From positions 1 through 64,000 of the forward strand of contig JAJFII010000067.1 of NCBI GenBank assembly GCA_021775095.1: a stretch of 64,000 bases of DNA. The letters run 5' to 3'. Under the pieces are notes generated by a model. The model had not been told where the DNA came from, did not search any database, and worked only from the letters and a program-made list of their open reading frames with translations. The position numbers were made by a program, and so were the translations under genes. The first letter of the stretch is position 1, and each line of letters begins with the position of its first letter. Below, one piece after another: positions 45,535 to 54,914 of this stretch. The stretch is from Rhodospirillales bacterium (GTDB lineage: Bacteria; Pseudomonadota; Alphaproteobacteria; Rhodospirillales; Casp-alpha2).

Positions 45535-46179
45535 TTATTTGCCCAGGGATCGAAGGGCGGCGCAGGCGGCACCGTAGCCGTTGTCAATATTAACCGCGAC
45601 CAAACCCTGGGCACAAGACGCCAGGGCCGAATGCAGGGCGGTTTCGCCGTTCCGGCAAATGCCATATCCGCGGGATGTGGGAACGGCAACGATGAAGCTC
45701 GGGACCAATCCGCCCAACACGGAAAACAGCGCGCCTTCCATACCGGCGATGGCGATGATTACCGGATATGCGGCCAGTTCGTCGCGAATATTGAGCAAGC
45801 GCCACAGGCCGGCGACCCCCACATCCACATAGGATTTCGACGGGGTTCCGTGAAAGGCGAGCGTGCGGGCGGCTTCTGTGACAACGGGAAGGTCCGAGGT
45901 GCCGGCGCTGACAATGGCCACGCGGGCGGGCCCGGTCGGGGCCACCCAGTTGCCGGCAATGGCGGTTTGTGAGATCGGGTCATAGTCAAAGGAGACGGCC
46001 GAAAGGGCGGCGGCTTTGGTTTCGTCGAGATGGGTCAGGAAGATCGCGATCTGGCCGTCGCGGGCCTGATCCAGGGCCCGGTTGATTTGTTCTGGGGTTT
46101 TGCCGGCGCAAAAAATCGCTTCCGGCAGGCCGGTGCGGGTTTTGCGCTTTAAATCCAGGATAACGTCGTTCTCGGTCAT
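45535..46179 (-). CDS. larB: Nickel-pincer cofactor biosynthesis protein LarB
   Basis: 214 aa from the ATG at 46179; the larger open frame overlaps larE. LarB carboxylates the pyridine ring of nicotinic acid adenine dinucleotide and hydrolyses it to a pyridine dicarboxylate mononucleotide. The C-terminal half is PurE-like, with AIVSAGTSDLPVVTEAARTL and GMEGALFSVLGGLVPSFIVA and PTSRGYG. It is the last of larC-larE-larB, separated from larE by one base (TAAAATG). It is the first enzyme of the route that makes the nickel pincer nucleotide for LarA-type racemases. Confidence 0.94.
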   Translation of the reverse strand: MTENDVILDLKRKTRTGLPEAIFCAGKTPEQINRALDQARDGQIAIFLTHLDETKAAALSAVSFDYDPISQTAIAGNWVAPTGPARVAIVSAGTSDLPVVTEAARTLAFHGTPSKSYVDVGVAGLWRLLNIRDELAAYPVIIAIAGMEGALFSVLGGLVPSFIVAVPTSRGYGICRNGETALHSALASCAQGLVAVNIDNGYGAACAALRSLGK

Positions 46180-46180
46180 T

Positions 46181-46981
46181 TTACGGGCCCGGGTGGACGA
46201 AGGCACTGCCTTGTTTGTAGGCGGCAAACTTTACCGGAAGGGACTGATCGGTGGCGGCAAAAGCGGTGATCTGGCCGCGCAAATCTTCAATGCCATCGAG
46301 CTTCTCGAAGCTGACCGGATCCAATTGAATTTCCACCTGTTTTGCCAAAATCCGGCAACGGACCGTTGTCGGGGTTAACAGATCACTGATATAGCGTTCC
46401 ATCTTGTCAACAAACCGCAGGCGTTCGGCAGTAACCACCACACCCGTTTGCAGGCGGCTCGACAGGCAGGGTGCGGCCGGCAACTCGGACAACTGGTCGA
46501 GTTGCAATTCGCGGGCAACGGCGCGGATGGTATTTTTGTCGATCTCGGCGATGACCAGGGGGTGTTGAACCTGGTGGTCTTTGGCCGCTTCCAGGCCGGG
46601 GCGATAGTCCGATAAATCGTCCGTATTGGTGCCCGAAACAATGGGCAAAGCGGTAACCCCGGTGATGCAGTCGTATAAGTTAAATTTGCAATAAAAACAG
46701 CGGTTTACCGGATTGGCCAGATACCGCTCGTCGTTAAACTCTTCGGCATTAACGATTTTTAAGTTCCAGCCAAACTGTTCGGCGTGGGCCTTGACCCGAG
46801 CGGTGGCGTGCGGCGGTACCGCTGGCGATACGGCATGGACGATCAGGGCACGGTTTCCATGAATATTGTGGACGACGGCGGCCAAGGTCATGCTGTCGAC
46901 ACCACCGCTGGCGGCGACAGCAACCGGGCCCAGGGATTGCAGGGTTTTTTCCAGGCGTTCAAGGGCGACTGATTTAGGCAT
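46181..46981 (-). CDS. larE: Pyridinium-3,5-biscarboxylate sulfur transferase LarE
   Basis: 266 aa from the ATG at 46981, which overlaps the end of larC by 8 nt. LarE is a PP-loop ATPase that activates the pincer precursor and inserts sulfur. The loop is VAASGGVDSMT; NRCFYCKFNLYDCI and PAAPCLSSRLQTG carry cysteines. The cysteine in PCLSSR matches the position of the sacrificial sulfur donor in the lactobacillus enzyme. Some LarE proteins instead use a [4Fe-4S] cluster with three C-terminal cysteines; that set is not evident here. SGTNTDDLSDYRPG is a conserved nucleotide-site stretch. Confidence 0.94.
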   Translation of the reverse strand: MPKSVALERLEKTLQSLGPVAVAASGGVDSMTLAAVVHNIHGNRALIVHAVSPAVPPHATARVKAHAEQFGWNLKIVNAEEFNDERYLANPVNRCFYCKFNLYDCITGVTALPIVSGTNTDDLSDYRPGLEAAKDHQVQHPLVIAEIDKNTIRAVARELQLDQLSELPAAPCLSSRLQTGVVVTAERLRFVDKMERYISDLLTPTTVRCRILAKQVEIQLDPVSFEKLDGIEDLRGQITAFAATDQSLPVKFAAYKQGSAFVHPGP

Positions 46982-48215
46982 CTTGGTCCTTTGTTTTTGC
47001 CAGCGTTTCGGCGCGCTGGCGCAGTTGGTCTCGTTCATAATGCCCGCTGGCGGTCTTTGCAATGTCGTCGGCCTCGGCTTTTGCACTGAGCTGGCCGTCC
47101 GGTCGCTCGGCCATTTTAACCTGGATACCGTCCTCGGTCTGCATGAATTGCCGATCCAGGGTCAGGCGTTGTTCGAACCGCCAACGCAACCCGAGGGTTG
47201 TGGTTTCGTGAAAACAGGCACGGGCAACCGGGTCCCTGGCGTCGGCCTGGGCGATCACCTGGACCACATGCCCGAGGCGGCCTTTTTTGGCCATGGCCGG
47301 GATTTGTAGGACCTCAAGGACATCGGCGCGCCGGCGCAGGATTGCCAGGCCGGTCGCCAGATCTTCCGGGGTCTGGTCATCAATGACAAACTCCAGGACA
47401 CAGACCTGTTGCGGGTCGTTGCTGATCGGTTGTTGCCTTTCGTAGATCCGGACCCGTAACATATTTGCCATGCCGTCGAGTTGGCGGGTGCCGAAACCCT
47501 GGCCGGTTCCCGAGGCGACGGACTGGCCGGCCGGCAGGCCCGATGCTGGCTTCAGGTGTTTTAAAAGGGCAGCACCGGTTGGGGTAATACGCTCGCCCGA
47601 GATCCCGTCATCGACGAAATTAAATCCTTGCAGCAGAAGCTGTGTCGCCGGCGCCGGTACCGGCATGCGTCCGTGCGCCGCCTGAATAAAACCACCGCCG
47701 ACCGGTAACGGACCTGTCGACCAGGTGCACGGCGCGAGCGCCTCTATGAGGAATGCCGCGCCAACCATATCGGCCAGGGAATCGAGATCGCCGACCTCAT
47801 GCAAGGCGACGTTTTCAACGTCCAGGCCATGGACCTCGGCCTCGGTGGCGGCAATCAAATGCACCAGTTCCTGGGCCCGTGCCAATACCGCACCACGCAA
47901 TTTGGAAGCTTTGAGGGTCCGGCGAATGTCCGAATAATGATGGTGGCTGTGGCCATGCCCACCCTGGCCATGGGATTTGTCCGGGGCAACCGCCGGTTCG
48001 ATCCGCATGCGATGGCCGGTCATGCCCGTGTCGGTGGCCGGTTCGGCTTCAACCCGCCAGCTGTTGGGCAACCCGCCGGCGCGCATGGCGGCAATACAGG
48101 GTACGAGCAAATCGGGCCGTGCGTCGATTACCGCAGCAATGAACATGTCACCGGCAATGCCACCCAGAACATCCAGGTGGATATGGGTCGTTGGTTGGTT
48201 TGTCTCAGTGGTCAT
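46974..48215 (-). CDS. larC: Nickel insertase LarC (pyridinium-3,5-bisthiocarboxylate nickel chelatase)
   Basis: 413 aa as one open frame; in lactobacilli larC is made by a programmed frameshift, which is not needed here. LarC uses CTP to insert nickel into the thiolated precursor. The N-terminus HIHLDVLGGIAGDMFIAAVI and the histidine-rich QGGHGHSHHHYSDIRRTL nickel-binding stretch are diagnostic, as are DLDSLADMVGAAFLIEAL and ISGERITPTGAALLKHL. First gene of larC-larE-larB. Two LarA-family proteins, the likely users of the cofactor, lie 5-8 kb away. Confidence 0.95.
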   Translation of the reverse strand: MTTETNQPTTHIHLDVLGGIAGDMFIAAVIDARPDLLVPCIAAMRAGGLPNSWRVEAEPATDTGMTGHRMRIEPAVAPDKSHGQGGHGHSHHHYSDIRRTLKASKLRGAVLARAQELVHLIAATEAEVHGLDVENVALHEVGDLDSLADMVGAAFLIEALAPCTWSTGPLPVGGGFIQAAHGRMPVPAPATQLLLQGFNFVDDGISGERITPTGAALLKHLKPASGLPAGQSVASGTGQGFGTRQLDGMANMLRVRIYERQQPISNDPQQVCVLEFVIDDQTPEDLATGLAILRRRADVLEVLQIPAMAKKGRLGHVVQVIAQADARDPVARACFHETTTLGLRWRFEQRLTLDRQFMQTEDGIQVKMAERPDGQLSAKAEADDIAKTASGHYERDQLRQRAETLAKTKDQDA

Positions 48216-48452
48216 CGTCGTCAGTCATCCATTTCAACAATTGGCGACTTTATCTTTTGTCGTGGGCAATGACCATAGGCGGGTTTGAAACAGGCTGCCA
48301 ACTGGCCCCAAATACACCTGCTGAATTTTACCCTTAATGGTTTCATCGCCTTGACGGATGGCGTTTCATCGGTTGAGGTTGGATCTGTTCGCCGTGACGG
48401 GGCGCAACGATTTGGGTTCTGACGGGAATCGCATAAGGCAGGGAGGATGACA

Positions 48453-50069
48453 ATGACACAATTCATCAACCACAAAGATCGGGTTGTGACCGATGCCATC
48501 GATGGTCTGGTGGGCAGTTCCGGTGGCCAGCTGGCCCGACTGGATGGATTTCCCCATATTAAAGTTGTTGTCCGCAGCGATTGGGACAAATCGAAGGTTG
48601 CCCTGGTTTCCGGCGGCGGCTCCGGCCACGAGCCGGCCCATGCCGGGTTTGTTGGTCGGGGATTGCTGACGACGGCGGTTTGTGGCGAGGTTTTTGCCTC
48701 ACCGTCGCTGGATGCGGTTCTTGCCGGAATTCTTGCGGTTACAGGCAAGCCCGGCTGTTTGCTGATTGTAAAAAACTATACCGGTGATCGGCTGAATTTT
48801 GGCCTTGCTGCCGAGCGCGCCCGGGCCCTCGGTTTGAAGGTCAACATGGTGATCGTCGACGATGACGCGGCCCTGCCTGAGTTGCCGCAGCAGCGCGGTC
48901 TGGCCGGGACTTTATTTGTCCACAAGATCGCCGGTGCCCTGGCAGAAGCGGGAGAAGACCTCGATAAGGTAACGGCCGCCGCCGAGGATGTCATCGCGCG
49001 GACAACAACCCTTGGCATGTCGCTCGATACCTGCACCGTACCCGGATCGCCAAAAGAACAGCGCATTGCCCACGGTCATGCCGAACTGGGGCTCGGCATT
49101 CATGGCGAGGCCGGGGTCGAACAGGTTGCCTACACCAATGCCCGTGACGCCATGGCCATGGTGGTTGAAAAACTGGTTGTTTCTTCCAATACCCAACCGG
49201 TGGTCGCCCTGCTCAATAATTTGGGCGGGACCAGCGATCTGGAAATGTCGGTGTTGGCCAATGAACTGCTGAATTCGCCGATTTCCCACCGTCTGAAATA
49301 TTTGATTGGCCCGGCACCGCTGATGACCTCGCTTGATATGCGAGGGTTTTCGGTTTCCCTTTTGCCCTTTATAAAATCCCATATTCTGGCCCTGCAGGCA
49401 CCCTCCGGCCGGACCGCCTGGCCCGGGATGCGGGAACTTAAACCCTCAGAACTGATGCCCGTGCCCGAGGGTTTAAAACCGGTCCTTGCTGCGGCGACAA
49501 AACATCCAGCGCGACGCGATTTCATAAAAAAATGCTGCACCGTTCTGATTGCCGCCGAAGCTGACCTCAATGCTTTGGATGCAAAATCCGGTGATGGCGA
49601 TACGGGCTCGACCCTGTCAACTGCGGCCCGCGCCCTGATCGATTCCCTCGATCAGTTGCCGCTGGCCGATCTGAGCCAGTTGTACCGGGCCATTGGCCTT
49701 GTACTGAGCCAGACCATGGGCGGATCGTCGGGAGTTTTGCTGGCGATCTTTTTTACCGCTGCCGGCGATGCCTCGGCCAAGGGCAAAGGTCCGATCGGTG
49801 CCCTGGCGGCCGGACTTGAGCGGATCCAGCAAGTCGGCGGTGCCCAGATCGGTGACCGGACGATGATTGATGCCCTGCGGCCGGCCCTGGAGGGCCTGAA
49901 CAACGGCATCGAAGCCGCCGCCGCAGCGGCGCGTACGGGGGCCGATGGCACATCGCGCATTCTCATGGCGAAGGCCGGTCGGGCAACCTACGTGTCGGCC
50001 GAAAATCTGGCCGGTAACAATGATCCAGGTGCCGAGGCCGTTGCCCGGTTGTTTGAGCAAATGAGCTAA
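48453..50069 (+). CDS. dhaK: ATP-dependent dihydroxyacetone kinase (DhaK-DhaL fusion)
   Basis: 538 aa from the ATG at 48453; GGGAGG abuts an earlier ATG and is well spaced only for this one. It phosphorylates dihydroxyacetone (some relatives act on other short keto sugars). The DhaK half has VALVSGGGSGHEPAHAGFVG and the covalent-binding histidine in LGLGIHGEAGVEQV; the DhaL half has the metal-ATP motif DAKSGDGDTGSTLSTAARAL and SQTMGGSSGVLLAIFF. The single-chain form uses ATP directly, like the Citrobacter enzyme. It is divergent from larC. No glycerol genes are adjacent. Confidence 0.93.
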   Translation: MTQFINHKDRVVTDAIDGLVGSSGGQLARLDGFPHIKVVVRSDWDKSKVALVSGGGSGHEPAHAGFVGRGLLTTAVCGEVFASPSLDAVLAGILAVTGKPGCLLIVKNYTGDRLNFGLAAERARALGLKVNMVIVDDDAALPELPQQRGLAGTLFVHKIAGALAEAGEDLDKVTAAAEDVIARTTTLGMSLDTCTVPGSPKEQRIAHGHAELGLGIHGEAGVEQVAYTNARDAMAMVVEKLVVSSNTQPVVALLNNLGGTSDLEMSVLANELLNSPISHRLKYLIGPAPLMTSLDMRGFSVSLLPFIKSHILALQAPSGRTAWPGMRELKPSELMPVPEGLKPVLAAATKHPARRDFIKKCCTVLIAAEADLNALDAKSGDGDTGSTLSTAARALIDSLDQLPLADLSQLYRAIGLVLSQTMGGSSGVLLAIFFTAAGDASAKGKGPIGALAAGLERIQQVGGAQIGDRTMIDALRPALEGLNNGIEAAAAAARTGADGTSRILMAKAGRATYVSAENLAGNNDPGAEAVARLFEQMS

Positions 50070-50221
50070 CGAGTTAATCGTTGGAACCAAGGACGCCTGT
50101 AAAAACCGCGAGGCGGTGGCGGCTGGGCGGCCAATTCCAGCCAAGGTTTGATGGCGGTTTTCGTTTTCAAAACTGCCAAAACACGATATGTCCTAAACAA
50201 TCGCCAAAAGGGACATTAAAG

Positions 50222-51373
50222 ATGACGACGCCAGACCACTTGGTAACTGCGCAGCAATTTCGCCAGCTGTTTCTTGCCAATACGCCGTTTTTGGATGTGC
50301 GGGCCGAGGTGGAATTTGCCAAAGGGCATTTTCCGACGTCGGAAAATCTACCCATTCTCAATGATCAGGAACGCCAGCAGGTCGGCACCTGTTACAAAGA
50401 ACAGGGCAAACAGGCGGCGGTAAAACTGGGCCACGATCTGGTCGGTGGCGAGCTCAAACAGCGGCGGATCGACGCCTGGTGCTCATTTGCGGCGGACCAC
50501 CCGGGGGCCCATTTGTACTGTTGGCGGGGCGGCATGCGCTCAAACTACGCCCGCCAGTGGATGTCTGAAGCCGGTGTTAACATGCCGCTCATTGACGGCG
50601 GCTTTAAGGCCCTTAGGCGCACCTTGATGGACGAAATCGACGATGCCGCCACAGCCCTTCAGATGGTTCGCATCGGTGGCAAAACCGGTACGGCAAAAAC
50701 CGTTCTGGTCAACGCCGTTGCCTTTAACGTTGATTTGGAGGGCCATGCCAATCATCGCGGATCAAGCTTCGGTCGGCGGGTTTCCGGTGTGCCCAGCCAA
50801 ATTGATTTTGAAAATGCCCTAGCCATCGATCTGATGCAAAAACGCCAGGCGCATGCAAATCAGGTGCTGGTGCTTGAGGATGAAAGCCGCCGCATCGGTG
50901 CCTGTGCCATTCCCGAGGGTTTTTTTCGAACCATGCTGGTGAGCCCGGTTGCGATCATTGAAATGCCCATGGAATTTCGCGTGCAACGCATCGCCCGTGA
51001 ATACGTCGTTGAAATGAGTGAAGAATTCAACCAGGCCTATCCTCTGGACGGCTGGGCACGGTTCGAGGACTACCTGACGCAAAGTCTGGTGCGGGTGCAA
51101 AAACGCTTGGGGTTGGAGCGGTATAAAAAAATTCGCAGGCTGATGGACCGGGCGTTGGATAAACAACACAAATCCGGCGATACGGCGGATCATCAGGACT
51201 GGATCGAAGCCTTGCTGAGGGATTATTATGATCCCATGTACGCCTACCAGCTGGACAAACAAAAAGATCAAATTGTCTTTAGAGGCGCTTATGATGAGGT
51301 CCTGGGGTGGGCTCAACGGTACAGCCAGAACCATAACCAGAGCCATAACCAAAGGGGAGCCGAGGTGCCGTGA
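50222..51373 (+). CDS. mnmH: tRNA 2-selenouridine synthase
   Basis: 383 aa from the ATG at 50222 (the frame is open 47 codons upstream without family similarity). MnmH/SelU replaces the sulfur of 2-thiouridine at the tRNA wobble position with selenium via a geranylated intermediate, using selenophosphate. The rhodanese domain has the catalytic cysteine in YCWRGGMRSNYARQWM, followed by a P-loop domain with VRIGGKTGTAKTVLVNAV and LEDESRRIGACAIPEGFF. Its presence implies that the organism makes selenophosphate (selD elsewhere). It overlaps the amidohydrolase gene by 4 nt (GTGA). Confidence 0.95.
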   Translation: MTTPDHLVTAQQFRQLFLANTPFLDVRAEVEFAKGHFPTSENLPILNDQERQQVGTCYKEQGKQAAVKLGHDLVGGELKQRRIDAWCSFAADHPGAHLYCWRGGMRSNYARQWMSEAGVNMPLIDGGFKALRRTLMDEIDDAATALQMVRIGGKTGTAKTVLVNAVAFNVDLEGHANHRGSSFGRRVSGVPSQIDFENALAIDLMQKRQAHANQVLVLEDESRRIGACAIPEGFFRTMLVSPVAIIEMPMEFRVQRIAREYVVEMSEEFNQAYPLDGWARFEDYLTQSLVRVQKRLGLERYKKIRRLMDRALDKQHKSGDTADHQDWIEALLRDYYDPMYAYQLDKQKDQIVFRGAYDEVLGWAQRYSQNHNQSHNQRGAEVP

Positions 51374-52284
51374 CCGATAATTCCGCCGTCGCCACTGGCG
51401 ATGATGCACCGCTCTGTCCGGGGCCGCAATCCGAACCGCGTTCTCCAAAACATCGATTGCCCGCGGGGGCCTGTGACAGCCACATGCACATTTGTGGCCC
51501 CGGCCGGGACTTCCCCTATGACGCACAGCGTATTTATACACCACCCGACGCCCTGGTTGTCGATTATCGGAAAGTCATGGACTGCCTTGGAATTGACCGG
51601 GTGGTTCTGGTGCAGCCTAGCATTTATGGCACGGATAACCGGGTGATGCTCAACGCCATGGCGGAATTATCGGCGGCCGGTATTCAAAACCGGGGCGTTG
51701 CCGTCGTCGATTTTGCGGTGACCGATGAGGCCTTAGCGCAAATGCATCAGGCGGGGGTGCGCGGGTTGCGGTTTAATCTGGTTGACGTTGCCGACCCGTC
51801 CCAGGGGTTGCCGCTGGCGCAGATCCGCCGCCTGGCCGAACGGATTGGCCGTTTTGGCTGGCATGTGGAATTTTTGGCCCATGTGGACGATTACCCGCAA
51901 TTGGCCGAGATGTTTGGTGACTTTCCGACCGATATTGTGTTTGGACACAGTGGTTATGTGCGCATCGCTAACGGCCCCCAGGCGCGCGGCTTCCAGGCCA
52001 TGCTGACCCTGGCAGCGGCGGCCAAGTGCTGGATCAAAATGACCGGGCCATATCGCATTGCGGCAGGCGGGTTGCCCTTCAAACAAGCCGGCGACTACGC
52101 CAGGGCCTGCGTAGCCGCAGCGCCTCATCAGGTGATCTGGGGCACCGACTGGCCGCATGTTAAAATTGCCGAACCCATGCCCCATGACGGGGATATGTGT
52201 GATTGTTTTTATGACTGGGTGCCCGAGCCAAAACATCGCCAACAGATTTTGCTCGACAACCCAACCCGCCTATATGGTTTTTAG
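51370..52284 (+). CDS. Amidohydrolase-superfamily hydrolase (2-pyrone-4,6-dicarboxylate lactonase-like)
   Basis: 304 aa, GTG start overlapping the mnmH stop. The metal-site features are GACDSHMHICGP (HxH), EFLAHVDDYPQLAEMF, FGHSGYVRI and IWGTDWPHVKI, which match the LigI/amidohydrolase-2 family. These enzymes hydrolyse lactones or decarboxylate aromatic acids without a water-activating lysine. The role here is not known; coupling to mnmH is probably incidental, though it could share an operon with the following YCII-domain gene 38 nt away. Confidence 0.88.
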   Translation: MTDNSAVATGDDAPLCPGPQSEPRSPKHRLPAGACDSHMHICGPGRDFPYDAQRIYTPPDALVVDYRKVMDCLGIDRVVLVQPSIYGTDNRVMLNAMAELSAAGIQNRGVAVVDFAVTDEALAQMHQAGVRGLRFNLVDVADPSQGLPLAQIRRLAERIGRFGWHVEFLAHVDDYPQLAEMFGDFPTDIVFGHSGYVRIANGPQARGFQAMLTLAAAAKCWIKMTGPYRIAAGGLPFKQAGDYARACVAAAPHQVIWGTDWPHVKIAEPMPHDGDMCDCFYDWVPEPKHRQQILLDNPTRLYGF

Positions 52285-52322
52285 CAATTAATTAGGGTTA
52301 ACTATCACCTAAGGAATGTCAC

Positions 52323-52931
52323 ATGATTTATTCGATCGTTATCTTTGATGAACCCGACACGGCTGAACTGCGCGACATTCACCGTAAAGCCCATCTTGAA
52401 TACCTGAAAGCGTTTGATGCACAAACCCTGTTTGCCGGCCCCTTTACGACCGACGATGAGACGGCGGATTTGGGCAGTCTGCGGCTCATTGATTTCCCCG
52501 ATTTGGCTGCGGTTGATCACCACATCGCAAATGAACCTTATGTCACAGGTGGCGTCCAAAAACGCTGGATGATCCATCGCTGGCGGCCCTCGGTTGCCAA
52601 CACCTGGCGCGACTGCCCCCGCGTCGAAGGCAATATTCAGGCTTTGTTCCATGCCATTGACGGGCCCGATGGCGCAGCCCTTCGCAGGCAATTCCGCGCC
52701 GCCCATGAAAGCTACCTGACGGAACACGCCGACAAGGTTATTGTCCGCGGCCCCCTGCTTGACGACGACGGGGAAAATGGGATTGGCAGTGTGCTTCTGC
52801 TCGATGTGCCTGATATGGATACTGCCCGGGCGTTGATGGAAAACGAACCGTTCTATAAGGCCGGATGCTATGAAACTCTGACTTTTCACCGCTGGCGGTT
52901 TGGCCGGGTGTTTGACCGTTTTAAGGTTTAA
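52323..52931 (+). CDS. Protein with two YCII domains
   Basis: 202 aa, AAGGA before the ATG. Residues 1-95 and 105-200 are two copies of the YCII alpha-beta fold: first HRKAHLEYLKAFDAQTLFAG, then RRQFRAAHESYLTEHADKVI with VRGPLLDDDGENGIGSVLLL. Each copy has the histidine (AHLEYL, AHESYL) and the aspartate seen in the putative active site. Each also ends in a near-identical WxIHRW/LTFHRW segment, so the protein arose by duplication. YCII proteins are small enzymes or stress factors of mostly unknown role. It may follow the amidohydrolase gene in one transcript. Confidence 0.85.
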   Translation: MIYSIVIFDEPDTAELRDIHRKAHLEYLKAFDAQTLFAGPFTTDDETADLGSLRLIDFPDLAAVDHHIANEPYVTGGVQKRWMIHRWRPSVANTWRDCPRVEGNIQALFHAIDGPDGAALRRQFRAAHESYLTEHADKVIVRGPLLDDDGENGIGSVLLLDVPDMDTARALMENEPFYKAGCYETLTFHRWRFGRVFDRFKV

Positions 52932-52955
52932 CGGCTGGCGGTCGCTGACCGGGTA

Positions 52956-53324
52956 TCAATCGTCGCGTGACCGGCGAATGTCGTCCCGATGTTTTTTTGC
53001 CCGTTCCGCCCGTTGTTTTTTTGCCTTAGAATGGCTGCGCAGCGAAACCAGAAATCTATTGTTTTTAAAATATTTTTCGAATGCCGACGGTTTTAGGCGG
53101 GCCGCCATGAGGTTTTTGTGATGCTGGGCGGCCGAGGTCTCGAAACCCGACAGGTACCAGACGGCGACGCTGGAAATTGCGAACAATTTGAGGACCAGAT
53201 AAAACCAGGGTTTTGTCGGCGCAACCCAAAGCGCCAACGGCGTAACCGCCATAATCATCCCAAAGATGACCATACCGATATCGGCAAGGCGGGTCCTTAG
53301 GGGATGAGGTTTGGTCTCCGGCAT
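52956..53324 (-). CDS. Small two-helix membrane protein
   Basis: 122 aa. Two hydrophobic segments (IGMVIFGMIMAVTPLALWVA and FYLVLKLFAISSVAVWYLSG) are followed by a strongly basic tail (SHSKAKKQRAERAKKHRDDI). I do not recognise the family. It is convergent to the YCII gene and starts 10 nt after the end of the LarA-like gene on the same strand, so it could be the last gene of that transcript. Confidence 0.65.
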   Translation of the reverse strand: MPETKPHPLRTRLADIGMVIFGMIMAVTPLALWVAPTKPWFYLVLKLFAISSVAVWYLSGFETSAAQHHKNLMAARLKPSAFEKYFKNNRFLVSLRSHSKAKKQRAERAKKHRDDIRRSRDD

Positions 53325-53334
53325 CTATTCATCC

Positions 53335-54639
53335 TTAACAACGCGTCATTAATTTGCCCTGGTCAGAAAATATTATGGGTTCTGGATCGCTCAGTTGTTC
53401 AACATCCTGACGACCGTCAATATCGGCAAAGAGCGATGAGGATACCAGAATCTCGTTCAATTGTGCAGTTGATCTTATCATACACAGCCGGGCCTGTGTC
53501 GGATCGGCAACCCAGGCGGTTGATACGGAAGCCCGAAAAACATCCAGATCATGGGGCAGAACCAGCGGAATACGCCCCTTTTCGACAATCGCCGCGGTAA
53601 CCCCATTAAAATAAATAGAATGCAGGTCGATGGCGTTGACAAAATCCATCGGCGCGAAGTCGGCCATTCCAATACCATTGGCGTTGCCTTTGGATTCCGG
53701 CGTTACCCCCAAAATACCAATCCGGTGAATGAGCGGTTTGGGCGGGTTGTCGATACCGCGGATATCGGTTCGTCCGGTGACGGCAAAGTCCATCCCGGCA
53801 CCGGAAATATTTTTCCCGAGCAGTTCACATACCAGCGCGTCGATCTGTGCAAAGGGCAAACGGGCGAGCAGGGACTTCGCCGTCACCAGTAAACGTTCGT
53901 CGGCGGCGTAAAAGTTTTCGGGTTCAACACCTTCAATGGTCACCAATTCCTTCTGTGGGTTTTCAACCAGGGCAATGCCAAAACAGATGGGGCTATTGGC
54001 GATGGAAATTTTAGCCAGTTCCGGCAACACGTCGCGCAAACCCTCTGGCCCCAGCACATGCACCCGTTTCGCGCCTTCGCCTTTGCCGAGGCCGACCGCA
54101 ACCATTTTGGTCAGGCCGCTTTCAATGGGGCGATCAAAACTGGTGTGTGATTTGACCCGGTTTATGACGACCACGGCGTCAGCCTCCGCCGCATTTTTAT
54201 CGAACAGGGCGTCAACGCCGTGGCTGGAGGTTCCGTATTTTACGACCTCCATGGTGGCGCGAATGGGTACCCCCATGGTTTCTTCGGTGACGCCAAGGCC
54301 CGCCAGAACGGCAACCTGGCCTTCGGCAATACCGCCCCCATGACTGCCCATGCCGGGTACGATAAACGGTTTAAAGCCTTGTGATTTTAGGTGATCGACG
54401 GTCGCCCGCGCGACGTTGGCGATGCCGGAAATGCCACGGCTGCCAACCGCAACGGCAATACGGGCACCACGGGCCAAAATTTGCAGGCGTTGCGATTTGC
54501 TCAACTCGCCCGATATCGCAGCGGCGATGTCGGGCACGGCTGGCGCGGAGGGATGCGTCAGTTTCACACGAATGACCTGTGGCAACTCAACGGATTCCAA
54601 CATGGATAAGTGGACGGCGGGGAAGTGTGGCGATTGCAT
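53335..54639 (-). CDS. Divergent LarA-family (lactate racemase-domain) protein
   Basis: 434 aa from the ATG at 54639, with TTGAGGAA spaced 7 nt upstream (the TTG at 54654 is inside that site). The family-like parts are FIVPGMGSHGGGIAEGQVAV, INRVKSHTSFDRPIESGLTK, MVAVGLGKGEGAKRVH. The histidines (GSHG, KSHTSF, KRVH) and the lysine in SGLTK fall in the same order as the nickel and pincer-lysine residues of LarA. It is thus probably a nickel-pincer enzyme of another substrate type; this is inference from motif order. It is divergent from a canonical LarA homologue 275 bp away. Confidence 0.72.
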   Translation of the reverse strand: MQSPHFPAVHLSMLESVELPQVIRVKLTHPSAPAVPDIAAAISGELSKSQRLQILARGARIAVAVGSRGISGIANVARATVDHLKSQGFKPFIVPGMGSHGGGIAEGQVAVLAGLGVTEETMGVPIRATMEVVKYGTSSHGVDALFDKNAAEADAVVVINRVKSHTSFDRPIESGLTKMVAVGLGKGEGAKRVHVLGPEGLRDVLPELAKISIANSPICFGIALVENPQKELVTIEGVEPENFYAADERLLVTAKSLLARLPFAQIDALVCELLGKNISGAGMDFAVTGRTDIRGIDNPPKPLIHRIGILGVTPESKGNANGIGMADFAPMDFVNAIDLHSIYFNGVTAAIVEKGRIPLVLPHDLDVFRASVSTAWVADPTQARLCMIRSTAQLNEILVSSSLFADIDGRQDVEQLSDPEPIIFSDQGKLMTRC

Positions 54640-54765
54640 GGGTGGGTTCCTCAAGGCGGTTTTCTGCAGGGCGGCATGAAAGTGGCGTTTAAATTATTGG
54701 CTGATCGTGTTATTTTCTAAACAAGTGGTTTAAATCTAATATAGGATACCCACAGGGCCATCTGC

Positions 54766-54867
54766 CATGGGGTTTCCGGCGGGGGGCCGGCGGAAAGCAG
54801 CGCGAGGGTGATGCCCGCGCATCGGAAGCCGTCCCCTGGATAACCGATAGTCCGTGGTTTACCGATA
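54766..54867 (+). promoter_or_regulatory. GC-rich, possibly structured leader between the two LarA-family genes
   Basis: Tttccggcgg at about 54773 pairs with ccggcggaaa just downstream in 9 of 10 positions, and GCGCGaGGG pairs with CCCgCGCGC-type sequence around 54800-54820, suggesting two hairpins. Next, ACCGATA occurs at 54843-54849 and 54861-54867 as a direct repeat. The start codon of the rightward LarA gene is 48 bp beyond. No known riboswitch core is recognised. It may bind a regulator or fold in the mRNA leader. Confidence 0.35.
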
Positions 54868-54914
54868 AAAGATTCATATCACTAGCGTTTATCATCAAAC
54901 AACAGGATTTCCAA

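Noticed and set aside
50081-50221. 47-codon N-terminal extension of mnmH
   Set aside because: No similarity to SelU N-termini; the ATG at 50222 begins the rhodanese domain as expected.
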